In this document: positions 1 through 9,461 of the stretch, piece after piece
How the letters are laid out: the number at the start of each line of letters is the position of its first letter
Numbering within the stretch: position 1 is the first letter of the stretch
Source: Bacteroidota bacterium
GTDB taxonomy: Bacteria; Bacteroidota; Ignavibacteria; UBA10030; UBA8401
Assembly (NCBI GenBank): GCA_003456055.1
Contig: DMPG01000158.1
Location: 1,006-19,506 of the forward strand
Reading direction: 5' to 3'
Length of the DNA: 18,501 nt
Made by a program: the position numbers and the translations under genes
The notes under the pieces: model-generated
Database searches by the model: none
What the model saw: only the letters and a program-made list of their open reading frames with translations
Told to the model about the DNA's origin: nothing

Positions 1-2009
1 AAATAATAGAGCGAATCTGTTTGCAGTCCCGTGATGATAGGATTGCTTGCAGAAATTGTAGTCGTATCGGTAAATGTAATTCCATCTTTTCCCGAATAGA
101 CGATATACTCTGTTGTGTTGGTATCCGTTTTTGTAACCAGCCGGATCGATGTTGCATTCTCAGATTTAAATCCAAATGATTTTGGAACGTTTGGCACATT
201 GCTTTCTTTGAAATAACTCGGCTGGGTCATTGCGCCGGTCTCGTTGCTCAACACTTTATACCATTTTGTGTCGGTCAGCATCTGCTTCACATTCATCGTT
301 ACGCTGTCAACCAAAATTTCAACGTTCATCAGCCGCACACCATGACTGTAATCGACATAACTTCCGCTGTGGATATTGGTCAGGGGCTGGATCGCAACGC
401 CGTTCAATTGATGCCATCCGTAAATAACAACATACCCGGGACGAGTCGGATCGACGATCTTATTGCTGATGACGACATCTTTTTTCGTCCCACCCATCAA
501 CGTTCCGAGCGGCAATCCCGAAGAGACGCGTTGATTTTCAATTGCAGTATTGTGCAAAATAAATTTTGCGACCTGTTCATTCTCATTTCCCACCGGTGCG
601 TACGTTACGGGTGCAACTTTGATTCCTGCTTTGGAATAAATATCATCAACCATTTTTGCCGTCGGCATTATTGCGCCAAACAGATTCGCCAACTTTTGCG
701 CCGTTACAGGTCCCATCGGCACTCGGCAGAAATCGTCGTTCGAGCCGACACAGAGATAATCGGGCATCACTTCATAGATCACGGTGTGCGAAATGCCGTC
801 GTTATCTGACAATGTTGATTGCAGTTTGATAAGTGTCCTCATAAAATCGGGAACATTTCCTTTGGCAAGCTCGGCATAGATCGCATTTTCCCGATAGGTA
901 AAAGACATGTTCGCAATACTCGTCATAAATTGAGAACCGGTCATTGAACCTGCAGGACGTGCCGGTATCTGCACCGGTTTCGGAAGAACAGTTCCGGTTT
1001 GCACCAACGATGTGTATGCGCGCGAACCATAATAGGAATAACCGATTCCTTCAAGCGGAGTTCCGGAAAGCATCGTTTGAATATATCCGTTCAATTCAAC
1101 TTGTACGGTATGAAGGATCGCCTGTGTTGGATTATGTTTGAGAATGATCTTCACCCGTCCATCAAGTGCAGTGTGCGTGATAAATGTGGAATTCTCGGTC
1201 GTGGTGAACGTCATAAAGCCGGAAAGATACGAAACCATCTGTCTCGTTCGGTACCATGTTCCCCCTGTTGCGCTCACAATCGGTGCACCATTATACAGAG
1301 CAATGCTGTCATTATACGCGAGTACACTCAGATGATGATCCGGTGAAGCAAGAAGCCAGTCTTTGATTTTTACGCCGTATGTGTTGTCGTAATTATATGT
1401 CGCATCAAGAAACGTAATTCGTTTCACATTATCGGGAATTATCGTAACCGCATTGAAATAACTGAAAGTAAATCCGCCCCCTCCGCTATGACTCGAGAAA
1501 ACGATGAATGGATTATAACCTGTAAAAATATTCTTTATCGAATCGACAATACCTTTGATGAGTGCAGCGTTGTTTGCATACTTGCTTCTCCATGTGGGCC
1601 AACTGAGTGGAACCGATGATGCATTCGCTTCAAGATAGATTGTGACAAAATTCGTGTCTTTTATTTTCGAACGGATAAACCTCGTCTGAGCTCCGATATG
1701 CTGAATGTCGTAGTGCCAATCGTCTCCCGTTTTTAATTTTTTACCTATAGTCATTTCAATTGTATTGCCGTTGGGCAAAGAAAAGAATGAAAGTGCTGTT
1801 GGATTTGCGGGATTGAATTGATCGATCGCCGGAGCATTAATGTGGATGCGCACTTCCGGAGTATAGACGAATGTTTTTACCTGTTCGTTAAAATACGGAC
1901 TGACGGAAAATCCGGGGAGCGCAGATTGTATATTTTGCTCTGACGAAAAAGTTGTCTGAATAGAGACAAGAATTGAAAAGAATAGAGTGAGAAGAAATTT
2001 AATTTTCAT
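1..2009 (-). CDS. Large secreted protein of unknown function, hydrolase-like N-terminal part plus Fn3-like domain (3' end off the window)
   Basis: The minus frame is open from the ATG at 2009 to the window edge: 669 codons with no stop, so the C-terminus is missing. It starts MKIKFLLTLFFSILVSIQ, a Sec signal peptide of about 22 residues, so the protein should be exported. Residues 45-260 look like an alpha/beta-hydrolase fold: a nucleophile-elbow-like SSHSGGGG with Ser175, then FLDATYNYD with Asp202 and a His pair at 225-226. Whether these form a triad is inference. Residues 410-560 form a second well-ordered region with PDYLCVGSNDDF (416-427), YGWHQ (His533) and VDYSHGVRL (His556). I have a vague recollection of similar motifs in uncharacterised secreted proteins but can assign no function. 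From about residue 610 the sequence resembles a fibronectin type III domain. A T9SS sorting domain would be expected beyond the edge. There is no clear Shine-Dalgarno, and 112 nt separate it from the SDR gene upstream. Confidence 0.8.
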   Translation of the reverse strand, partial: MKIKFLLTLFFSILVSIQTTFSSEQNIQSALPGFSVSPYFNEQVKTFVYTPEVRIHINAPAIDQFNPANPTALSFFSLPNGNTIEMTIGKKLKTGDDWHYDIQHIGAQTRFIRSKIKDTNFVTIYLEANASSVPLSWPTWRSKYANNAALIKGIVDSIKNIFTGYNPFIVFSSHSGGGGFTFSYFNAVTIIPDNVKRITFLDATYNYDNTYGVKIKDWLLASPDHHLSVLAYNDSIALYNGAPIVSATGGTWYRTRQMVSYLSGFMTFTTTENSTFITHTALDGRVKIILKHNPTQAILHTVQVELNGYIQTMLSGTPLEGIGYSYYGSRAYTSLVQTGTVLPKPVQIPARPAGSMTGSQFMTSIANMSFTYRENAIYAELAKGNVPDFMRTLIKLQSTLSDNDGISHTVIYEVMPDYLCVGSNDDFCRVPMGPVTAQKLANLFGAIMPTAKMVDDIYSKAGIKVAPVTYAPVGNENEQVAKFILHNTAIENQRVSSGLPLGTLMGGTKKDVVISNKIVDPTRPGYVVIYGWHQLNGVAIQPLTNIHSGSYVDYSHGVRLMNVEILVDSVTMNVKQMLTDTKWYKVLSNETGAMTQPSYFKESNVPNVPKSFGFKSENATSIRLVTKTDTNTTEYIVYSGKDGITFTDTTTISASNPIITGLQTDSLYY

Positions 2010-2121
2010 AAAAAATCTGGCTTGTTCATAAACCGAATCAAGATCTGTTGTTGATAGTTTAATGCAAAAAGGTAAAATCTACAAGAGTCCAAAAGAATCT
2101 AAAAAAAATACAAACCGGAAG

Positions 2122-3036
2122 TTATGTTTTAAGAATATTGTTCATTGCTGTCTTCAATTCCGGGTATGAGAATTGATAACCAGCAGCCAATAATTTTTCG
2201 GGAATCGCCTTTTGTCCGGAAAGAATCACTTTTGCCCCTTCACCATAGAGAATCTGTAATGCAAAATTAGGTGCCGGAATCCATGAAGGACGGTGTATTA
2301 TTTTTCCAAATATTGCGGAGAAGTCATTCATTGATATTGGATTGGGAGAAACGAGGTTATAAATGCCGCGGAAATTTTTATTCCCTATGGGGTACAATAT
2401 TCCTCGAACAACATCATCCATATGAACCCACGGAAGAAACTGTTTTCCGCTTCCTATCGGTCCGCCGACAAATAATTTGAATGGGAGCAGCATTTTTCCG
2501 ATCATTCCGCCGGACTTTTCCAGAACGAGTCCAATGCGCGGTGTTGCAACACGCACACCGAATTTCTCCGCTTCATATGCCGCTCCTTCCCATTGTTTCA
2601 CTACATCGGCAAGAAAATCATTTCCCCCGGAACTCACTTCCGTAATAATCTCATCATTCCTGTCACCGTAAAATCCCACCGCTGATGCGGAAATTAGAAG
2701 TGATGGTTTATGTTTTGCTCGTCCAATTGCTTCAACCAATAATTTTGTCGGGATAATTCTACTGTTCAAAATTTCTTGTTTTACTTTTTCATTCCATCGC
2801 TCTTCAAAAACATTTTTTCCGATGAGATTGATAACCATATCGCAATCGTTCAATTCATCTGTCCATTCACCTATCATTTGTGGATCCCAATGAATGTACT
2901 TCATCGTTGCATTGTTCAATGTTGACGTTCGAGATATGCTGCGAGTGAGAAGGACGATATGATGGGATTCTTTAGAAAGATATTTGACCAGATGCGAACC
3001 AATAAAACCGGTTCCACCTGTAATAAGAATTTTCAT
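2122..3036 (-). CDS. TIGR01777/YfcH-family NAD(P)-binding SDR (epimerase-like)
   Basis: This is a 304-residue atypical short-chain dehydrogenase/reductase. The N-terminus carries the Rossmann dinucleotide motif GGTGFIGSHL (Gly7, Gly10, Gly13). SASAVGFYGD at 116-125 sits at the usual SDR active-site strand, followed by FLADVVKQWE (141-150), typical of the YfcH/TIGR01777 group. Residues 250-300 match the short C-terminal DUF1731 segment of this group, and the length is normal for it. Substrate is not known for the family; the epimerase name rests on fold only. It is a soluble cytoplasmic protein with no signal or membrane segment. The gene lies 30 nt downstream of the hybrid kinase gene on the same strand, so the two probably share a transcript. 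The start is the ATG that immediately precedes the Rossmann strand; no strong ribosome binding site is visible. Confidence 0.9.
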   Translation of the reverse strand: MKILITGGTGFIGSHLVKYLSKESHHIVLLTRSISRTSTLNNATMKYIHWDPQMIGEWTDELNDCDMVINLIGKNVFEERWNEKVKQEILNSRIIPTKLLVEAIGRAKHKPSLLISASAVGFYGDRNDEIITEVSSGGNDFLADVVKQWEGAAYEAEKFGVRVATPRIGLVLEKSGGMIGKMLLPFKLFVGGPIGSGKQFLPWVHMDDVVRGILYPIGNKNFRGIYNLVSPNPISMNDFSAIFGKIIHRPSWIPAPNFALQILYGEGAKVILSGQKAIPEKLLAAGYQFSYPELKTAMNNILKT

Positions 3037-3066
3037 GGTGAGTTTTTAATGAAGAACTTTTTGTGA

Positions 3067-6000
3067 TCAATTATTGGCGATGATCCTGCGAACAGTAGCA
3101 AAGATCGCATCAAACCTGTACGGTTTCGTCAAGACGTCTAGAAAACCTTTGCGCAAAAGGTTGGACCGTGTTGACGTATCCAGAAAACCGGAAGAGATGA
3201 TCACTTTCACATTGGGATTCATTGCCCGAAGTTTTACAAACAGTTCTTCGCCCCCCATTAACGGCATCCCAAGATCGGTGATCACAAGCGAGATCATGTC
3301 TTTCTTTTCTACGTAGATCTTCAGTGCTTCAATACCGTCCGGAGCAGAAAGAACAGTATATCCTTCATCCTTTAAACTCTCACACAGAATATCGCGCAGC
3401 ATTTCTTCATCGTCAACGATCAGTATGGTTTCATTATTCATTGTTGTCATTTCGTGTTCTAAGTGTTGTACGTTCGAAAGTTCAGCAGATATCATCGGAA
3501 AATACATGGTAAATGTTGTACCGATCCCTTTTTTGCTCTCCACATCAATGAATCCTTGATGAAGTTTAACGATACCATGAACGATTGCAAGTCCAAGACC
3601 TGTTCCTTTTCCACGGGCTTTCGTTGAAAAGAACGGTTCGAAGATCCGCTCTTGTATCACTTCATCCATTCCTGAACCGGTGTCGTTGATCGAGATCGCA
3701 ATATATTCATGATCATCAGCTTCAGAAAAACGTTCCTTCACTCGTTCGCTGTGGATCAGTTTTGTTCCCACCGTCAGCACCCCCCCTTCCGGCATTGCAT
3801 CTTTTGCATTGAGCGAAAGATTCAGAATCGCCTGATGCAGATGACCCATATCCCCCATGATGACAGCGGATGTATTCTCGATATTGTAATGTACGAAAAT
3901 TGTTTTTGGTAAAAAATGTTTTAGAAATTCAGTTACTTGTTCCACGACCATATGAACGGAGATCGGCTCCAGTTCCGCCTGGTCCGGACGGGAGAAGAGC
4001 AGTAATTGCTTTGAGATCGAAGAACCACGGTCCGATGCTTCAATGATCCTGTTGATATAATTTTGAATTGCCGGATTGTTCTTCGTTTGACGCTTGATCA
4101 GTTCAGCGGTTCCGAGGATCATGGCCAGAAGATTATTAAAATCATGTGCAATCCCACCTGCCAGCGTGCCCATGCTTTCCATTTTCTGAGCTTGGATCAA
4201 CTGATGTTCGAGATGCTTTTTATCGGTGATATCTCGTATTGATCCGTTGAACAGCATCGGATTTCCTTGCTCATCGCGAACCACAACCGAGGTCAGCAAC
4301 ACATGAACCTTTGTCCCTCCTTTCACTTTGAAAGTAATCTCGTAATCTTTAACGAAATCCTTTGTTGTAAATTCTTTGATGAATTTTTCCCTCTCGGTTT
4401 CATAAAAATAGAACTCGGAAGCATTTCGCATCAGTAACTCATCTTTCGTGGCACAACCAAGAATATCCACTGCTGCCGAGTTCACATCAAGTATTGTTCC
4501 ATCGGTTGTTGTGATATATATTCCATCCTTTGATTCCTCAAAGAGACGACGATACTTTTCTTCACTTTGTCGAAGCGTCTGCTCAGCAAACTTCCGTTCT
4601 GAAATATCTCGAAAAATTCCTTGGGCGATGATCCGATTATTATCCAAACGAATGACACTCGCCTTTATTTCAACAGGAATCTTTTTTCCTGTTGAATCGA
4701 TCACTTCAAATTCCACCGGATGTTCGCCAAGCAATAGAATTTGTTCACGATAAAGCGATTCTGCTTCCAATGAACGTTCCGGGGGATGAATGAACGACTG
4801 GTGTTTACCGATGATCTCCGTACGCTCCCGCTTCAATAACTTTTCAGCTTCGGCATTGACATCAATGATGTTTCCTGTTTTTGTATCGGAAAGGAAGACC
4901 GCGTCCTTTGCATTCTCAAACAACGACCGAAAACGAAGTTCCGATTCGAGCAATGCTATCTCATGTTGTTTCCGTTCTGTAATATCACGGGCGATGATCT
5001 GAGCAGCCTGCTGTCCTTCAAATGTGAATGGAATCGAACCGATTTCTACTTCAATCGAAGTCCCATCCAACCGCATCCATGTCTGTTCAATATTTGGCAC
5101 AGATTGATTAGCATACACACTTTCAATTCGCTTCATAGCACTTGGACGAAAATCGGGATGGACAAAATCAATCACTTTTTTTCCGATCAATTCTTCGGCA
5201 GAGCTCGCTCCCATCAAAGCGATCGTCGCATTATTCACAAAACGGAGAATACCGTTGACGTGAACCGCAATCGCATTAGTGGAATGTTCAACGAGATCGC
5301 GGTATCGTTCTTCACTGTCTCGAAGAAGTTTTTCTGCGCGCTCCTGCTCTTCAATATGTCCGGTCATCTCAATATTCTGTTCACGGATCTCTTTAAATAG
5401 ACGGGCATTGGCTATTGCCACAGAAATATGATTCGCAACGATCTGCAAATGTTCAAGGTCGGTCCCGAAAAACTCTCTTGGATCATCCTTGGTGAACATT
5501 CCGATAATGCCGATCACAGTATGCCCGATCAAAAGCGGTGCACCGGCATATGAGGTGAAACGGAACATTACACCTTCTTTATCCGAAGGAATTTTAGGGA
5601 AATGGATTGTATCTTTTTCTTGGATATTTTTGATGGTAAGTGCACGTCTGCTCTGCAAGATCTGATGTGCTATACCGTAATTCGCGGGAATCGATCTATT
5701 CAAAAGATCTTCCTGCACACCAATGCTTGCCAACAAATTGAGTTGACCGTCTTCAAGAAGGCGTACAATAACAGAATCAACATTGAATGCATGCTTCACC
5801 TGTTCGATCATTTCGCGTGTTTGTTTTTGTATCGGCAAAGAACCAATCACTTCTCCGGTGATCCGCGATAATAGGTTGAGCCGTTTATTTATAAGATTGA
5901 GCTTTTCCTCTGATTCTTTTCGATACGTAATGTCTCGAAAATTTATGACAACACCATTCACCGCGGGATCGCTGACAAGATTTGTACCAGTCACTTCCAA

Positions 6001-7056
6001 CCACCTCCAGTTTCCATTCTTATGACGAAATCGAAGCTGTGTGATGACACTTTCTCCGAACTGTAAAAGCAGGTTCGAAAACATTGTTTTGTTCTGCTCA
6101 AGATCTTCTTCATGGATATAATCAAAAGCATTCGTTCCTACAAGATCTTCGTACGAGTATCCAAGAATAGCATGAGATGCACCGCTGGTATATTGTATAA
6201 TACCGTTTCGATCCATGATGGAAAATGATTCAGCACTTTTTTCGATCAGAGCACGAAATCGTTTTTCATTCCAATTCAATTCATCTTGAGTCTTTCGGCG
6301 TTCGGTCACATCTCGAAAGGTGAGCACAACTCCGGTGATCGCTCCTGCATCGTCAAAGATCGGTGCAGCCGAATCTTCGATAAATGTTCTGGCTCCATTC
6401 TTTGCAATTAGAATTGTGTGATTGGTTATACTGAGTGCACTACGGTGACGCAACACTTTTGCGACCGGATTCGGAAGACGTTTACCGGTATCTTCATTTG
6501 CAATAATAAATACATCACCAAGTTTCTTTCCTACAGCCTCTTCCTGTTTCCATCCTGTCAACTGTTCGGCAATGATGTTCAAGAATTTTATAATTCCTTT
6601 TTTATCCGTTGCAATCACCGCATCACCGATACTTCGCAATGTGGTGGAAAGCCACCGCCGTTGTTCTTTCACTTGCGATTCCGCTTTGTGTTTATACAAT
6701 ACCATATCAATGGTTGCACAAACATCACGAGCGTCGAACGGTTTCAGGATATAACCGGAAGCATCAATCCGTTTCACACGCAGAATTGTTTTTTCATCGG
6801 AACTTGCAGTAAGAAAAATGATCGGGATATTGAACTGTTCAAGAATGATCTTAGCGGCATCAATACCATCCATTGATCCTTCAAGTGTAATATCCATCAG
6901 AATTATATCTGGAAGGGAATCCTTAACGGCAGCGATTGCCTGCATCCCGGAAGCAACCTCTTTAATATCTGAAAATCCGACTGAAGATAAGATTGACCTG
7001 AGATCCAGCGCAATGATCTTTTCGTCTTCTACAATAAGTGCTTTTTTTCGCTTCAT
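3067..7056 (-). CDS. Hybrid sensor histidine kinase: REC-PAS-PAS-GAF-PAS-PAS-PAS-HisKA-HATPase-REC
   Basis: This 1329-residue kinase has no transmembrane segment or signal peptide, so it should sense a cytoplasmic signal. An N-terminal receiver (about 3-125) has acidic pocket Glu10/Asp11, phospho-Asp55 and Lys105. PAS domains follow at about 134-250 and 263-380, a GAF domain at 400-555, and three more PAS domains at 580-695, 705-820 and 830-945. Most PAS units end in the usual [13 protein letters not shown] linker. HisKA has the H-box GGIAHDFNN with His971. The ATPase domain has N-box Asn1083, DTGSGM (1125-1130) and GKGTGLGLA (1149-1157). A C-terminal receiver (1210-1325) has Asp1215/Asp1216, phospho-Asp1261 and Lys1311. 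All catalytic residues are present, so it should be active. The two receivers suggest an incoming phosphoryl or docking signal and an outgoing relay, but no separate response regulator or Hpt gene is nearby, so the target is unknown. It precedes the SDR gene by 30 nt. No Shine-Dalgarno is seen before the ATG. Confidence 0.95.
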   Translation of the reverse strand: MKRKKALIVEDEKIIALDLRSILSSVGFSDIKEVASGMQAIAAVKDSLPDIILMDITLEGSMDGIDAAKIILEQFNIPIIFLTASSDEKTILRVKRIDASGYILKPFDARDVCATIDMVLYKHKAESQVKEQRRWLSTTLRSIGDAVIATDKKGIIKFLNIIAEQLTGWKQEEAVGKKLGDVFIIANEDTGKRLPNPVAKVLRHRSALSITNHTILIAKNGARTFIEDSAAPIFDDAGAITGVVLTFRDVTERRKTQDELNWNEKRFRALIEKSAESFSIMDRNGIIQYTSGASHAILGYSYEDLVGTNAFDYIHEEDLEQNKTMFSNLLLQFGESVITQLRFRHKNGNWRWLEVTGTNLVSDPAVNGVVINFRDITYRKESEEKLNLINKRLNLLSRITGEVIGSLPIQKQTREMIEQVKHAFNVDSVIVRLLEDGQLNLLASIGVQEDLLNRSIPANYGIAHQILQSRRALTIKNIQEKDTIHFPKIPSDKEGVMFRFTSYAGAPLLIGHTVIGIIGMFTKDDPREFFGTDLEHLQIVANHISVAIANARLFKEIREQNIEMTGHIEEQERAEKLLRDSEERYRDLVEHSTNAIAVHVNGILRFVNNATIALMGASSAEELIGKKVIDFVHPDFRPSAMKRIESVYANQSVPNIEQTWMRLDGTSIEVEIGSIPFTFEGQQAAQIIARDITERKQHEIALLESELRFRSLFENAKDAVFLSDTKTGNIIDVNAEAEKLLKRERTEIIGKHQSFIHPPERSLEAESLYREQILLLGEHPVEFEVIDSTGKKIPVEIKASVIRLDNNRIIAQGIFRDISERKFAEQTLRQSEEKYRRLFEESKDGIYITTTDGTILDVNSAAVDILGCATKDELLMRNASEFYFYETEREKFIKEFTTKDFVKDYEITFKVKGGTKVHVLLTSVVVRDEQGNPMLFNGSIRDITDKKHLEHQLIQAQKMESMGTLAGGIAHDFNNLLAMILGTAELIKRQTKNNPAIQNYINRIIEASDRGSSISKQLLLFSRPDQAELEPISVHMVVEQVTEFLKHFLPKTIFVHYNIENTSAVIMGDMGHLHQAILNLSLNAKDAMPEGGVLTVGTKLIHSERVKERFSEADDHEYIAISINDTGSGMDEVIQERIFEPFFSTKARGKGTGLGLAIVHGIVKLHQGFIDVESKKGIGTTFTMYFPMISAELSNVQHLEHEMTTMNNETILIVDDEEMLRDILCESLKDEGYTVLSAPDGIEALKIYVEKKDMISLVITDLGMPLMGGEELFVKLRAMNPNVKVIISSGFLDTSTRSNLLRKGFLDVLTKPYRFDAIFATVRRIIANN

Positions 7057-7313
7057 CAGAATACAGATTATGGACTTGCAAATTCAATATCTCGAAAAGC
7101 TTCATTTTTCTTCTCAGATAAGGTAATCATCAAATGAATCATTTCCTTGAAGAAATTCATTCAATAAATAGCCTTCATTTTTATACAAGATATTTTTATC
7201 TGAAAATCTCAATAAAATTAACAATTTTTCACTTGCTTACCAAGATTTTTATTGCAAGACTTGTATGTAGTAAATGACCAATAGTCATTTTTTGCCTCGA
7301 TATTAATAATATT
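7057..7313. other. Divergent intergenic region between kinase and efflux operon
   Basis: This 257-nt AT-rich stretch separates the divergent kinase gene and efflux operon, so it must hold promoters for both. I see no small gene in it. The clearest element is the 7-bp inverted repeat at 7272-7290. Just before the tetR start is an AT-only perfect dyad, ATATTA-A-TAATAT (7300-7312), of low information content. No good Shine-Dalgarno precedes either start codon, and I could not assign convincing -35/-10 pairs. Confidence 0.6.
7272..7290. promoter_or_regulatory. Probable TetR-type operator, AAATGAC-N5-GTCATTT
   Basis: Two perfect 7-bp arms, AAATGAC and GTCATTT, are separated by CAATA. The dyad is centred at 7281, about 33 nt before the TetR/AcrR start codon. 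That position and size suit the autoregulatory operator of a dimeric TetR regulator of an efflux operon. The dyad is seen directly; its binding by the adjacent regulator is inference. Confidence 0.6.
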
Positions 7314-7985
7314 ATGGGCACAATTGAACGTAAAGAACGAGAGAAAGAAAGCCGCAAAGAATCGATTATAGACGCCGCACAAAAAGTCTTCTTCGAAAAA
7401 GGACTCCCCCTCTCAACCATGGACGAGATCGCTGAAACAGCCGAACTCGCTAAAGGAACACTCTATCTATACTACCATAGTAAGGAAGATTTGTACCTTG
7501 CCGTTATGATGCGCGGATTAATGATCTTGCGCGATATGTTCCGCGAAGTTGTTACCCGTAAATTACCTGTTGTTAAAACGTTAATCGAATTTGCAAATAC
7601 GTATACGCTCTTCTATGAACAGAACAAGAATTATTTTCGTATGCTTCATTTTTTCAATACTCCGCAATTCCACAAACAAGTGTCGGAAAAGATGATGAAG
7701 TCTTGCGACGAATTCAATCAAACATTATGGGTAATGGTCACCGAGATTATCACACAAGGAATGGCGGAACAAAAACTGCGTAATGATCTCGACCCGATCG
7801 AAACAGCAATAATTCTTTGGTCAAACTCTTCAACACTGTTAATGAGAATTGACGGACAATATGAAATGTTCAAGGATAAATTAAACATTGATCTTTATAA
7901 AACATTGCGGCTATCAAATCTATTATTACTTGAATCAATGCTCACTGAGCAGGGAAAAAATGATCTCAAAGCTTTACTGAACTAA
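7314..7985 (+). CDS. TetR/AcrR-family transcriptional regulator of the efflux operon
   Basis: This 223-residue protein has the TetR architecture. A basic leader is followed by an N-terminal helix-turn-helix at about 16-64, with AAQKVFFEKG, the segment STMDEIAETAELAKGTLY and the recognition/post-helix YLYYHSKEDLY. The remaining 150 residues are an all-helical ligand-binding and dimerisation domain that I cannot match to a specific inducer class. It is the first gene of a four-gene set; the outer-membrane factor starts 13 nt after its stop, so it is probably co-transcribed with the pump it controls. The normal role in such operons is repression relieved by a toxic ligand, acting at the inverted repeat at 7272-7290. 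The ATG at 7314 gives a standard-length leader before the HTH, although no Shine-Dalgarno is visible. Confidence 0.93.
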   Translation: MGTIERKEREKESRKESIIDAAQKVFFEKGLPLSTMDEIAETAELAKGTLYLYYHSKEDLYLAVMMRGLMILRDMFREVVTRKLPVVKTLIEFANTYTLFYEQNKNYFRMLHFFNTPQFHKQVSEKMMKSCDEFNQTLWVMVTEIITQGMAEQKLRNDLDPIETAIILWSNSSTLLMRIDGQYEMFKDKLNIDLYKTLRLSNLLLLESMLTEQGKNDLKALLN

Positions 7986-7998
7986 TAATGAGGAACAC

Positions 7999-9414
7999 AT
8001 GAAAAAAATGATCACTGTTGTTATCGCTTTGCTCGCGGGTCTCTTTGAGATTTCCCCGGCGCAATATGCAGATACAACACAACTCTCTCTTACGATCGAT
8101 GCCGCCGTTCGGATGGCTGTCCAGCAAAATCCGGAATTGCAATCTGCACGGCTGGAAGTGAAACGTTCGGACGCCCGCGTTATGGAAGCATGGGGATACA
8201 CAATGCCTTCCGTTGATATCAGCGGTACATTCAATCACGTCGTAACGAAACCAAAAAGTTATTTCCCTGATGCGATCTATTATCCGCTGGTGAAATTGAT
8301 GGACTCAACGGCAAAGGTTCCAAAGCCGACGGGACAATTGATCGAACTTCCCTTTTCTATGTCGCCGTCTAATTCTGCTAATGCAGCGTTGAATGTACGG
8401 CAGATATTATTCAACGGATCGGTCTTCATCGGTGTCGGCGCCGCAAATATCTATTCCAAACTTTCCCGCGATATTTACATGCAGAAGAAAGTTGAAACGG
8501 TCGCAAAAGTCCGGAAGGCATATTATGCCACACTTCTTGCCCACGAAGCATTGACGATGATGCAGTCCAACTTGAAGAATGCTGAAGATAATTTTAAGAA
8601 TGTTCAACTCATGAGATCACAGGGAATCGTCTCTGAATACGACGAACTGCGTGCAACGGTCGGTATGGACAATCTTCGTCCAGCTGTTATTCAGAGCGAG
8701 ACAAATTTCAATCTTGCTGTCGACAATCTCCGCAACACCATGGGAGTTGCCGATTCGATCAAGATCGTTCCGTCGGATAATCTGGTGCTGCAGGATGTTG
8801 ATGAAGGGATCATTTCCGCGGCAAATCAAGCAGTGTTGGAATCAAATATCAACATCAATATTATCAAACACCAGATCGAGTTGAACAGCGCTTCGGTGAA
8901 TGCAGAACGAGCAAACTACCTACCAACGATCGCAGCGTATGGTTCTTATTCGTATACTGCAATCAAAGATGATTATAGGATTTCCACGAACGATTTCTAC
9001 AAAACAGCACAGGTTGGTTTAACTTTTTCGCTCAATCTGTTTCAAGGATTTCAAACCAATTCCAAAATAGAACAAGCACAACTTGAGCAGCAAAAGACTG
9101 AAGAACAAAAAAGCAGTCTTGAACGGAATCTGCAAATGGGAATCCGTTCGGTGATTGGAAGTTTACGTCAAGCCCGCAAGCGTGTTGATGCGCAACAAAA
9201 GACGGTCGAAACGGCAGAACGCGGATATAAGATTGTCACCGCACGATTCCTTGCCAACGCGGCAACCCAATTGGAAGTAAATGATGGTCAGCTTGCTCTT
9301 TCGCAGGCGAAGGTAAACCGTATGCAGGCAATCTATGATTACCTGGTTGCTGCAAGCGAACTCGATTCGATGCTGGGAAGATTGCCGGAATATGTACAAG
9401 AAACTGAAGAATAG
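7999..9414 (+). CDS. TolC-like outer membrane efflux protein (OEP family)
   Basis: This 471-residue protein has a signal peptide, MKKMITVVIALLAGLFEISPAQ, with likely cleavage near residues 21-22. Two OEP-type repeats follow, the first opening with LSLTIDAAVRMAVQQNPELQSARLEVK, which is broken here only by the reading frame of this description and is typical of TolC relatives. Long coiled-coil helices run around 165-215 and 350-410, and QVGLTFSLNLFQGF marks a beta-strand/helix boundary of the second repeat. It would trimerise to form the outer-membrane channel and periplasmic tunnel of a tripartite pump. TGAGGA at 7989-7994 lies 4 nt before the ATG and supports the start. It sits 13 nt after tetR and about 47 nt before the adaptor gene, in the usual order regulator, channel, adaptor, pump. 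Substrate cannot be read from the sequence. Confidence 0.93.
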   Translation: MKKMITVVIALLAGLFEISPAQYADTTQLSLTIDAAVRMAVQQNPELQSARLEVKRSDARVMEAWGYTMPSVDISGTFNHVVTKPKSYFPDAIYYPLVKLMDSTAKVPKPTGQLIELPFSMSPSNSANAALNVRQILFNGSVFIGVGAANIYSKLSRDIYMQKKVETVAKVRKAYYATLLAHEALTMMQSNLKNAEDNFKNVQLMRSQGIVSEYDELRATVGMDNLRPAVIQSETNFNLAVDNLRNTMGVADSIKIVPSDNLVLQDVDEGIISAANQAVLESNININIIKHQIELNSASVNAERANYLPTIAAYGSYSYTAIKDDYRISTNDFYKTAQVGLTFSLNLFQGFQTNSKIEQAQLEQQKTEEQKSSLERNLQMGIRSVIGSLRQARKRVDAQQKTVETAERGYKIVTARFLANAATQLEVNDGQLALSQAKVNRMQAIYDYLVAASELDSMLGRLPEYVQETEE

Positions 9415-9446
9415 AAATTGAACGGTATAATATTTTAGTATAGACT

Positions 9447-9452
9447 AAAGGA
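9447..9452 (+). promoter_or_regulatory. Shine-Dalgarno AAAGGA that decides the adaptor start
   Basis: AAAGGA ends directly against the upstream ATG at 9453 but lies 9 nt before the ATG at 9462. Only the second spacing is workable for a ribosome, so the adaptor start at 9462 is preferred over 9453. Confidence 0.6.
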
Positions 9453-9461
9453 ATGAACACA

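Noticed and set aside
342-1346. Plus-strand reading frames opposite the left-edge gene
   Set aside because: The minus frame is open for all 669 codons with a signal peptide and ordered motifs. The plus frames are short, overlap each other and have no recognisable domain or ribosome site.
5100-6300. Repeated similar segments within the kinase gene, considered as a DNA repeat
   Set aside because: The similarity is at protein level between PAS domains and their FRDIT-type linkers, not a nucleotide repeat.
6418-6876. 152-codon plus-strand frame within the histidine kinase gene
   Set aside because: It lies opposite the conserved receiver and first PAS domains of the kinase and has no protein-like features.
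7300-7312. ATATTA-A-TAATAT dyad just before the tetR start
   Set aside because: It is made only of A and T in an AT-rich region, so chance explains it; not listed as an operator.
9453-9461. Upstream ATG for the adaptor lipoprotein
   Set aside because: AAAGGA abuts this ATG with no spacer, while it is 9 nt from the ATG at 9462.
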